Positions 57,808 through 64,000 of a DNA stretch of 64,000 nt are shown one piece after another. Made by a program: the position numbers and the translations under genes. The stretch's first letter is position 1. The number at the start of each line of letters is the position of its first letter. The notes under the pieces are model-generated. The model saw only the letters and a program-made list of their open reading frames with translations. It was not told where the DNA came from and did no database searches. The DNA comes from Kineosporia rhizophila (lineage in GTDB: Bacteria; Actinomycetota; Actinomycetes; Actinomycetales; Kineosporiaceae), in the NCBI RefSeq assembly GCF_021277265.1, contig NZ_JAJSOH010000005.1:186001-250000 (forward strand). The letters are read 5' to 3'.

Positions 57808-58662
57808 TCAGCAGCAGCCGAAGGGCCCGCAGGCCTGGGACTCGTCCTGGCCGGCGACCGGCAGAAGCTGGGGCGCGTCGGCGGGCTTGGTGGCCCGGAT
57901 GATGGCGCCGTGCATGCCGGGGACGGCCTCGTGGGTGAACTCGACCTCGGCACCGGTGAAACCGGCCGCGGCGAGCCCGTCGAGGTACTCGGCGCGGGAC
58001 AGGGCTCCGGCGATGCAGCCGACGTAGCTACCGCGTTCGGCCCGTTCGGCCGGGGTGATGTGGTCCTCGGCCACGACGTCGCTGATCCCGATGCGCCCGC
58101 CGGGGACCAGGACCCGGAACATCTCGGCCAGGACGGCGCTCTTGTCGGTGGACAGGTTGACCACGCAGTTGCTGATCACGACGTTGATGGAGGACGCCGG
58201 GAGCGGGATGGCCTCGATCTGGCCCTTGAGGAAGTCGACGTTGGTGGCGCCGGCCTTGGCGGCGTTGGCGCGGGCCAGGGCCAGCATCTCCTCGGTCATG
58301 TCGAGCCCGTACGCACGGCCGGTCGGGCCGACCCGGCGCGCGGACAGCAGCACGTCGATCCCGCCGCCCGAGCCCAGGTCTAGGACCCGGTCGCCCTCCT
58401 GCAGGGATGCCACCGCCATCGGGTTCCCGCAGCCCAGGGACGCGGCCAGCGCCTCAGCGGGCAGCCCTTCCACCTCCTGCGCCCCGTAGAGCCCGGCCCC
58501 GAACGAACCATCCAGTGCCATGGAGTCCGCAGTAGCCTCCGGGCCACAACACGACGCGGAAGGGTTCTGTGCGCCGGTACCAGTCACGGCGATGGCGGCT
58601 GCGGCGTACCCGGCCCGGACCTGTTCGCGCAGGTCATCGGACGTTGTGGTCGGCGTCGTCAT
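57808..58662 (-). CDS. arsM: Arsenite S-adenosylmethionine methyltransferase
   Basis: 284 residues, ATG preceded by AGGAG. SAM site: VLDLGSGGGIDVLLSARRVG. Arsenic-binding cysteines are SASCCGPEA near residue 35, VISNCVVNLSTDK and SYVGCIAGAL, as in ArsM. The C-terminus (ESQACGPFGCC) adds a further Cys pair. ArsM methylates arsenite, giving volatile or less toxic arsenicals. It is divergent from the arsR gene and lies upstream of acr3-arsC. Confidence 0.93.
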   Translation of the reverse strand: MTTPTTTSDDLREQVRAGYAAAAIAVTGTGAQNPSASCCGPEATADSMALDGSFGAGLYGAQEVEGLPAEALAASLGCGNPMAVASLQEGDRVLDLGSGGGIDVLLSARRVGPTGRAYGLDMTEEMLALARANAAKAGATNVDFLKGQIEAIPLPASSINVVISNCVVNLSTDKSAVLAEMFRVLVPGGRIGISDVVAEDHITPAERAERGSYVGCIAGALSRAEYLDGLAAAGFTGAEVEFTHEAVPGMHGAIIRATKPADAPQLLPVAGQDESQACGPFGCC

Positions 58663-58688
58663 GATCACCACTCCTAAAGATAGATGAC

Positions 58689-58731
58689 TGTCGATGTCCT
58701 GATCGTGGCCCAGGGATCGACAAACGTCAAT
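58689..58731. promoter_or_regulatory. Divergent arsM/arsR promoter with candidate operator
   Basis: tgtcgat (58689-58695) and atcgaca (58716-58722) form an inverted repeat, and atcgacaaacgtcaat at 58716-58731 is itself an imperfect palindrome of the ArsR/SmtB type. Both lie between the divergent genes, so one ArsR could control both. Confidence 0.45.
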
Positions 58732-58753
58732 GTCCGGGCTCAGACTGTCGTGC

Positions 58754-59173
58754 ATGACGTCCGTGCAGATCGCCCGCCCACAGGTCGACCTCGCCGCCCC
58801 CACAGTTGAGGCCACGGCTCAGGACGCGGCGTGCTGCACCCCCACCGGCAGCGGCCCGATTCACAGCGCCGAGCAGGCGCAGAGACTGGCGGGCCTGCTC
58901 AAGGCCCTGGCCGAGCCGACCCGGCTGCAGCTGCTGTCGCTGGTCGCCGCGCACGAGGGCGGCGAGGCCTGCGTGTGTGACCTGACCGAACCGGTCGGGC
59001 TGTCCCAGCCCACCGTCTCGCACCACCTGAAGATCCTGGTCGACGCCGGGCTGCTCACCCGCGAAAAGCGCGGCGTGTGGGCCTATTACACGCTCGTGCC
59101 CGAGCGGGTGAGCCAGATCGCCGCGGCCCTGGGCGACTTCACCACGGCCACGACAACGCAGCCCGCTCAATGA
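58754..59173 (+). CDS. arsR: ArsR-family arsenic repressor
   Basis: 139 residues. Winged helix: ALAEPTRLQLLSLVAAHEGG, then ACVCDLTEPVGLSQPTVSHH and LKILVDAGLLTREKRGVWAY. The ACVCDLTE motif is the metal-binding CxC of ArsR (alpha-3 type). An N-terminal Cys pair (AACCTPTGSG) may add a third ligand. An ATG eight codons upstream is also possible. It is followed by a GNAT gene with an ATGA overlap. Confidence 0.9.
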   Translation: MTSVQIARPQVDLAAPTVEATAQDAACCTPTGSGPIHSAEQAQRLAGLLKALAEPTRLQLLSLVAAHEGGEACVCDLTEPVGLSQPTVSHHLKILVDAGLLTREKRGVWAYYTLVPERVSQIAAALGDFTTATTTQPAQ

Positions 59174-59652
59174 TCGTGCCGATGACGGCCGCCCACTCCG
59201 GGCAGGTCCTGGCCATCTACCAGGCCGGGATCGACGAGGGCAACGCCACCTTCGAGACCGCCGCACCCGAATGGCCCACCTTCGATGAGGCCAAACTCCC
59301 CGAGCACCGGTTCACGGCCGTCGAAGCCGGCGCGGTCCTGGGCTGGGTCGCGGCCAGCAAGGTCTCCGACCGCTGCGTCTACGGCGGCGTGGTCGAGCAC
59401 TCCGTCTACGTCGCCCCCACCGCACGGGGCCGCGGGGTCGCCACCAGCCTGCTCACGGCCCTCATCGACTCCACCGAAGCCGCCGGGATCTGGACCATCC
59501 AGTCCGGGATCTTCCCCGAGAACATCGCCAGCCTGACCCTCCACCAGCGGCTCGGGTTCCGCGTCATCGGCACCCGCGAACGCATCGGGTGCCACCACGG
59601 CGCCTGGCGCGACGTCACCCTGATCGAACGCCGCAGCCCCCGCATCAACTGA
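59170..59652 (+). CDS. GNAT acetyltransferase (ArsN1/phosphinothricin-type)
   Basis: 160 residues. Acetyl-CoA-binding loop: VAPTARGRGVATSLLTALI (RGxGxA/G type). N-terminal VLAIYQAGIDEGNATFETAA and C-terminal LHQRLGFRVIGTRERIG match the phosphinothricin/methionine-sulfoximine acetyltransferase family, to which the arsenic-linked ArsN1 proteins belong. ArsN1 inactivates arsinothricin by acetylation, so the ars context makes this plausible. Translationally coupled to arsR by ATGA. Confidence 0.85.
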   Translation: MIVPMTAAHSGQVLAIYQAGIDEGNATFETAAPEWPTFDEAKLPEHRFTAVEAGAVLGWVAASKVSDRCVYGGVVEHSVYVAPTARGRGVATSLLTALIDSTEAAGIWTIQSGIFPENIASLTLHQRLGFRVIGTRERIGCHHGAWRDVTLIERRSPRIN

Positions 59653-59770
59653 ACCGAATGGCCATCGCTTCAGCACCAGCAGGAGCGGCACAGGGATCAC
59701 GATGCCCACCCCCCCAACAGCGCCTTATCCGCCGATGGATCTCATGAGGTGTGCGCCGAATCGGTGATAC

Positions 59771-60772
59771 CTACTCCTGCACAGCTGCTGACACCGGCTG
59801 CGGCTGTAGGGGCAGAAGGCGGGGGACGATCCGCACATAGATGACCATGCCGATGACCTCGACCAGGGTCTGGGTGACCACGACGAGCGCGGCCACCGCC
59901 AGAGTATCGGGCAGGGCCAGAGCCAGCGGGAGCACGACCAGCGAGTTGCGGGTGGCGCCGCTGAACACGATCGCGCGGCCGGCGGGCACATCGAGCCGGA
60001 ACAGACGCATCACCGCCACTCCGGCGAACGCCATGACGATCAGGAAGACGACGTAGAACGGGACCACCTGGGCCACCTGGCTCAGGCCCTCACCGATCTT
60101 GGGAATCTGGGACGCCACCACGGTCAGCAGGGTCGCCACCATCAGCGGCACCATCGTCGTGCCCATCGCGGCAGCGACCTTCTGCCCACTCTCCCGCCGG
60201 GCGGCCCAGGCCTGGGTGAGCCAGGCCAGACTCAACGGGATCACGAAGAGCACCACGAACGCCTCGACGAACGGGCCAGGCTCCACCACCTCGGCCAGGT
60301 CACGCCCGAGGAACAGCAGCAGGAACACCGGCAGCAGCACCATCTGCGCGAGCAGCAGCAGCGGCGTGGCCGCCAGCAGGCGCCGGCTGCTGCCCCCGGC
60401 CAGCCCGCTGAAGACGATGACATAGTCCACGCAGGGAGCCAGCAGGACCAGCAGCACCCCCAACCGCACGGCACGGTCATCCGGCAGCAGGGGAAACATC
60501 GCAGCGACCACCACCGGAACCACGAGGAAGTTCACCGCCAGCGCAGCGCCCAGGAAACGACCGCTACGCACAGACCGCCCCAGCTCGATCGCCGGCACCT
60601 GCAAGAACGTCACGTACAACAGCACCGCCAGGACCGGGTTGATCGCGTGCTCCAGCCCAGGCCCGGCCGCCGGCACCACCCAGCCCAGCAGCGCCCCGGC
60701 AGCCAGAGCCGCGACGTAGATCGCCACCTGATGGTGTTCCATGCGCGCGACCAGACCAGAAGGCGATGACAA
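59771..60772 (-). CDS. BASS-superfamily arsenite-type permease
   Basis: 333 residues, start TTG with AAGGAGA upstream. About ten membrane helices. VLLVLLAPCVDYVIVFSGLA contains a Cys, and FSGATRNSLVVLPLALALPD resembles the crossover of the ACR3/bile-acid-symporter fold. It is distinct from the first Acr3 (little shared sequence beyond the fold). Such proteins are annotated as arsenic resistance proteins. Substrate (As(III), Sb(III) or an organoarsenical) is unclear. A MerR-like gene precedes it. Confidence 0.82.
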   Translation of the reverse strand: MSSPSGLVARMEHHQVAIYVAALAAGALLGWVVPAAGPGLEHAINPVLAVLLYVTFLQVPAIELGRSVRSGRFLGAALAVNFLVVPVVVAAMFPLLPDDRAVRLGVLLVLLAPCVDYVIVFSGLAGGSSRRLLAATPLLLLAQMVLLPVFLLLFLGRDLAEVVEPGPFVEAFVVLFVIPLSLAWLTQAWAARRESGQKVAAAMGTTMVPLMVATLLTVVASQIPKIGEGLSQVAQVVPFYVVFLIVMAFAGVAVMRLFRLDVPAGRAIVFSGATRNSLVVLPLALALPDTLAVAALVVVTQTLVEVIGMVIYVRIVPRLLPLQPQPVSAAVQE

Positions 60773-60846
60773 CGAAATTCTCCTTACACAAGACGGTTCC
60801 ACCGACCAGCACCGACGCCAGGTCCAGGACTTGAGGGCAGGGCAGA

Positions 60847-61713
60847 TCAGCTGGTGGAAATGAACAGCTCGGCGAGCAGGTCCTGCGCGGCCTGCGGAGC
60901 CCGGACCTCCAGCGTCAAGACCGGGCCGTCCAGGTGCATCCGGAAGTCGAAGAAGGCGCAGCACTGCTGCTCGCCAGCGGCCAGGGCAGCGACCGCTCCG
61001 GTCCGCTCAACCGGCACCCTCAACCGGACACCGTCCGCAATGACATCGCGCCTCGCACCAGCCAGGAGATCCCGCCACTGCCCAGCCCGCTCCCGCACAT
61101 CGGAACCACTCAAGGAGCAGGCCACCGGCGCGGTACGCCACCGCTCCGGCTCCACCTCGGTAACCGGCTCCGGGGCAGGCTCCGCCTTCGCAGCGGAGGG
61201 CTCCTGGACGTCCTGCGCCAAGAACGCGCACTGCGGATCACAGCGATCCAGGCGATCCGGCAGCGCATCCAGATGCTCCAGCGCCCGATGCAGCACCGCC
61301 GTGAAGGCAGCCAGCTCAGCAGCACGCTCCTGAGCATCAGCGATCCGTGCCATGACCCGCGGCCGAAGATCTGCCTTCACGTCCCGGCAGGCACCCGACG
61401 CCCACACCCCCAGCAGTTCAGCGATCTCCTCCAAAGGCAGCCCGAGATGCTTGGCCGAGCTGATGAAACCCAACCGCTCGATCGCAGCCTCGTCGTACAC
61501 GCGGTACCCGCCAGTCGTCCGCTCAGCCGGCAACAGCCCCGCCTGGCTGCCGCCCAACCGATGTGCTGACATGGTCCTGGCCGTTGATGCCGGAGTCTGT
61601 GCCGCGGCGACCGAGCAGGACTGCTGCCGATGAGCCTCCTCGACTGAGCCCCTCCTCAGCACGGCAGGCCTTCCTGGTCCGCCAAGCTGGATGCTCGTCG
61701 TCGCGACCACCAC
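60847..61713 (-). CDS. MerR-family-like regulator with aberrant N-terminus
   Basis: 288 residues at most. The MerR wing AGLLPAERTTGGYRVYDEAA and the dimerisation helix FISSAKHLGLPLEEIAELLG are standard, followed by CRDVKADLRPRVMARIADAQ. Before the wing, the usual helix-turn-helix is distorted: TPASTARTMSAHRLGGSQAG has extra residues compared with family TARTxRYYE-xGLLP. A C-terminal domain (VACSLSGSDVRERAGQWRDL, LAAGEQQCCAFFDFRMHLDG) with a CCAFF motif may bind metal. Start uncertain. Next to a permease gene and divergent from the copper operon. Confidence 0.65.
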   Translation of the reverse strand: MVVATTSIQLGGPGRPAVLRRGSVEEAHRQQSCSVAAAQTPASTARTMSAHRLGGSQAGLLPAERTTGGYRVYDEAAIERLGFISSAKHLGLPLEEIAELLGVWASGACRDVKADLRPRVMARIADAQERAAELAAFTAVLHRALEHLDALPDRLDRCDPQCAFLAQDVQEPSAAKAEPAPEPVTEVEPERWRTAPVACSLSGSDVRERAGQWRDLLAGARRDVIADGVRLRVPVERTGAVAALAAGEQQCCAFFDFRMHLDGPVLTLEVRAPQAAQDLLAELFISTS

Positions 61714-61928
61714 TTACAACCCGATCGAAGCATTCGTTGCGCTGCAGGCCGTCTCGGCCGCATCCTCCGGCACCCTGATCGGGTCGGCCTTGGCTTGGTG
61801 ATCAAGGTGCCCTCGGAAGTCCAACTGTTCTCGGGTGGCGATCCCGGGCCGCGTGATCAATAGGCAGGTCCGCTTTGAGCACCGAATGTCCGACCCGCTG
61901 GCGACCAATCGTCCACGCAACTAGGAAA

Positions 61929-61943
61929 TACCCCTATGGGGTA
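61929..61943. promoter_or_regulatory. CsoR-type operator 1
   Basis: TACCCCTATGGGGTA, a perfect palindrome of the TACCCC/GGGGTA type recognised by CsoR copper repressors. It lies upstream of the copZ promoter. Confidence 0.75.
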
Positions 61944-61954
61944 CCTCTGTTACA

Positions 61955-61982
61955 TTGGCAAAGTACCCACGGGGGGTATTTG
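61955..61982 (+). promoter_or_regulatory. copZ promoter with CsoR-type operator 2 over the -10
   Basis: A TTGGCA at 61955-61960 and TATTTG at 61977-61982 (16-base spacing) form a sigma-A-type promoter. TACCCACGGGGGGTA (61964-61978) sits between them and overlaps the -10, so repressor binding would block polymerase. The rest of the 285-base gap before copZ contains no gene. Confidence 0.65.
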
Positions 61983-61998
61983 AGCGAACGGAGTGATC

Positions 61999-62211
61999 AT
62001 GACCGCGATCGAGTACAAGGTGACCGGGATGACCTGCGGGCACTGCGAGACGGCTGTAGCTCAGGAAGTCGGCCGGATCAGTGACCTCGATGGGGTAGAG
62101 GTCAGCGCGCAGACCGGCAGGCTCGTGTTGACTGCATCAGGGGGTGTCGACAACGCGGCCGTGCTGGCGGCCGTGGACGAGGCCGGCTACACAGCCGAGC
62201 TCGTCTCGTGA
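61999..62211 (+). CDS. copZ: Copper chaperone CopZ (heavy-metal-associated domain)
   Basis: 70 residues, ATG preceded by CGGAG. Contains VTGMTCGHCETAVAQEV, the CxxC copper site of the HMA fold, and ends AAVDEAGYTAELVS. CopZ delivers Cu(I) to CopA. Stop overlaps the next gene (GTGA). Confidence 0.92.
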   Translation: MTAIEYKVTGMTCGHCETAVAQEVGRISDLDGVEVSAQTGRLVLTASGGVDNAAVLAAVDEAGYTAELVS

Positions 62212-63230
62212 GCCTCGCGGGGCGATTCGGCCTGTACGCGGCGGGCCTTGTTGCAGCCTTCGCCGCCGCGTTCGGCATTGCGGCCCTCGTTGTACCAGAG
62301 AACGCGGTGGACTCCTGGCAGGACAAAGCCGACCCTGACCAGGGCGATAGTCATGGCGGCGACCAGACCCAGGCGCCGACTGGGGGCCAGGCATCTGCGA
62401 GTACGGCTGTGGCGGGATTGTCACTGTCTCAGGACGGCTACACCCTCGGGGCGATCAGCGCTCCGGGCCAGGCGGGCGAGAAAGGGACGCTGAGGTTCAC
62501 CGTTCTGGACGCCAAGGGATTGCCTCTGACGGCGTTCGAGACTTCGCACGACAAGGATCTGCACCTGATCGTGGTGCGCAACGACGGAACTGGGTTCCGA
62601 CACGTGCACCCCGCGCTCGATCCAGCGACCGGCGCCTGGTCCATTCCCTGGCAGTGGGCCCAGGCCGGAACGTACAGCGTCCTGACCGACTTCGTTCCTG
62701 CGATGCCGGGCGCACCGGACAAGGTGGCTGTGCGGCGAACTTTCGATGTGGCCGGCTCTTTCACGCCGCAACCTTCCCCGGTGGCGACCCGTACCGTCCA
62801 CGTGGACGGTTTCGACGTGGCGGTTACCGGGGACCTTGCTGTCGGGACATCGCGGACGCTGACCATGACGGTCAGTCGTGACGGAGAACCAGTCACGGCC
62901 CTGGAGCCGTACTTAGGCGCCTATGGGCATCTGGTTGCGCTGCGTGAGGGTGATCTGGCGTACCTGCACGTGCATGCCGAAGGCGAAGCTCCCGAACCGA
63001 AGAGCACGACGGGGCCGGATATTTCGTTCGCGGCCCAGGCACCTACCGGTGGCCGGTATCTGTTCTATTTGGACTTCCAGGTCGATGGTCGAGTCCACAC
63101 CGCGCAATTCGTCCTGGATGTGCCCTCTAAGGACGACGACCGCGGCCAGGTCACGGATGCTGAGCCCCCCAGTGGCGGCAAGAGCCCCGATTACGACGGC
63201 ACGCATACGGACGAGGGACACGGCCACTGA
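62208..63230 (+). CDS. Membrane-anchored, His-rich copper-region protein
   Basis: 340 residues. N-terminal membrane helix FGLYAAGLVAAFAAAFGIAA, then extracellular beta-rich repeats with His clusters: DKDLHLIVVRNDGTGFRHVH, then LGAYGHLVALREGDLAYLHV. The HVHPALDPATG and AYLHVHAEGE segments suggest a Cu(I/II)-binding site, and the tail TDEGHGH is His-rich. Proteins of this type lie between copZ and copA in many actinobacteria. Coupled to copZ by GTGA. Exact function (storage, delivery to an oxidase or efflux) unknown. Confidence 0.75.
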   Translation: MSLAGRFGLYAAGLVAAFAAAFGIAALVVPENAVDSWQDKADPDQGDSHGGDQTQAPTGGQASASTAVAGLSLSQDGYTLGAISAPGQAGEKGTLRFTVLDAKGLPLTAFETSHDKDLHLIVVRNDGTGFRHVHPALDPATGAWSIPWQWAQAGTYSVLTDFVPAMPGAPDKVAVRRTFDVAGSFTPQPSPVATRTVHVDGFDVAVTGDLAVGTSRTLTMTVSRDGEPVTALEPYLGAYGHLVALREGDLAYLHVHAEGEAPEPKSTTGPDISFAAQAPTGGRYLFYLDFQVDGRVHTAQFVLDVPSKDDDRGQVTDAEPPSGGKSPDYDGTHTDEGHGH

Positions 63231-63271
63231 TCCGTGGTCCGCACCCTGACGGCAGTGAAGGAGGAATTTTG

Positions 63272-64000
63272 ATGAGCGCATCAACGCCGCCGACCGTGGG
63301 CGCGTCCGTCGAACTGGACATCGGGGGGATGACCTGTGCGTCCTGCGCGATGCGGATTGAGAAGAAGCTGAACAAGCTCGAGGGTGTCGCAGCGAGCGTG
63401 AACTATGCGACGGAGAAGGCAAGGGTGATCGTCCCGGAGGGTTACGACCCTGCGGCGCTGATCGCCGAGGTGGAGAAGACCGGTTACACCGCCGCGCTGC
63501 CGGTCACCGAGAAGGATGAGGTCGGCGGGGCCGGGGACGTCGTGGAGGATCCGGAGTTGGCGACTTTGCGCCGGCGGTTGCTGGTGTCGGTCGCGCTGAG
63601 TCTGCCGGTGATCGTCATGGCGATGGCCCCGGCTCTGCAGTTCATCAACTGGCAGTGGGCTTCGCTGACCCTGGCCGCCCCGGTCATCGTCTGGGGTGCC
63701 TGGCCCTTCCACCGATCCGCCTGGACCAACCTCAGACACGGCGCCGCCACCATGGACACGCTGATCTCACTGGGCACCGGCGCCGCGTTCGGCTGGTCGC
63801 TGTACGCCCTGTTCTTCGGCAGTGCCGGAGAAGCAGGCATGACCCACCCGTTCGAGTTGTCGCTGGCACCCACCGACGGCGCCTCGAACCTCTACCTCGA
63901 GGTCGCGGCCGGGGTGACCATGTTCATCCTTGCCGGCCGCTACTTCGAGAAGCGCTCCAAGCGTCAGGCCGGCGCCGCGCTGCGGGCACTGCTGCACCTG
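63272..64000 (+). CDS. copA: Copper-translocating P-type ATPase CopA, N-terminal part (3' end outside window)
   Basis: The first 243 residues. HMA domain with GGMTCASCAMRIEKKLNKLE (CxxC) at 18-38, then membrane helices VSVALSLPVIVMAMAPALQF, LTLAAPVIVWGAWPF, TMDTLISLGTGAAFGWSLYA and LEVAAGVTMFILAGRYFE. ATG preceded by AAGGAGG. The ATPase core (DKTGT, CPC helix) lies beyond the window. Exports Cu(I). Under CsoR-type control together with copZ. Confidence 0.93.
   Translation, partial: MSASTPPTVGASVELDIGGMTCASCAMRIEKKLNKLEGVAASVNYATEKARVIVPEGYDPAALIAEVEKTGYTAALPVTEKDEVGGAGDVVEDPELATLRRRLLVSVALSLPVIVMAMAPALQFINWQWASLTLAAPVIVWGAWPFHRSAWTNLRHGAATMDTLISLGTGAAFGWSLYALFFGSAGEAGMTHPFELSLAPTDGASNLYLEVAAGVTMFILAGRYFEKRSKRQAGAALRALLHL

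Overview
The window comes from a high-GC Gram-positive actinobacterium. It carries a mycothiol-linked DsbA/Rv2466c-type protein, paired helix-turn-helix/DUF5753 and DUF397 regulators, BTAD and DUF2637 proteins, and a left-edge block (class A PBP with PASTA, GatB/YqeY, metallophosphoesterase, tRNA-Pro) that partly resembles the ponA2-Rv3683 neighbourhood of mycobacteria. The genus cannot be fixed from sequence alone. A filamentous or Kineosporia/Streptomyces-like actinomycete is my guess.

Layout. 0-3.6 kb is ordinary chromosome ending in tRNA-Pro(CGG). After the tRNA the content becomes accessory. 3.7-9.6 kb is a defence-like island: an Abi-C protein, an unknown protein, an AlbA_2/Schlafen-type protein, a DUF4917 (SIR2-like) protein and a DUF4365-DUF2399 fusion. 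9.8-11.6 kb holds two unknown genes and a NUDIX hydrolase. 11.6-24.1 kb is a long leftward gene set. Its promoter-proximal part (queD, queE, folE, phosphoribosyltransferase, methyltransferase, kinase, radical SAM, DegT aminotransferase, kinase, HAD phosphatase, PurC-like ligase) looks like an operon with many 4-base overlaps. The enzymes can make 7-carboxy-7-deazaguanine (CDG) from GTP, but no QueC is present. A SAICAR-synthetase-like ligase is present instead, so the likely product is a CDG-derived nucleoside or nucleotide carrying an amide. I regard this as the most promising system in the window. 24.2-29.8 kb is a regulator block (DUF397, two related helix-turn-helix proteins, one fused to TPR-like repeats, and a RibD-like deaminase).

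30.3-45.6 kb is a rightward locus for a Tad/Flp-type pilus or secretion apparatus: lipoprotein, exported protein, SAF/CpaB, CpaE, CpaF, TadB, TadC, Flp, three TadE/G-like proteins. It ends in a 1321-residue membrane protein joining LysM domains to a BTAD regulator domain, followed by a DUF2637 (Spd-like) protein and a helix-turn-helix protein. An IS5-type element sits exactly in the shared stop codons of that helix-turn-helix gene and a convergent reverse transcriptase gene. The reverse transcriptase is paired with a SLATT membrane protein, a defence-type pair. 48.7-52.1 kb holds a helix-turn-helix protein, a diverged tandem pair of unknown proteins with their own terminators, and degraded sequence.

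52.7-64 kb is a metal-resistance region: CadD, a CDF exporter with a CmtR-like repressor, an integrase-like remnant, then arsenic genes (tandem-domain ArsC, Acr3, ArsM, ArsR, GNAT acetyltransferase, a second arsenite-type permease, a MerR-like regulator). It ends with a CsoR-type operator pair in front of copZ, a His-rich copper protein and copA, which is cut by the window end. No CRISPR array, rRNA or complete integrase gene was seen.
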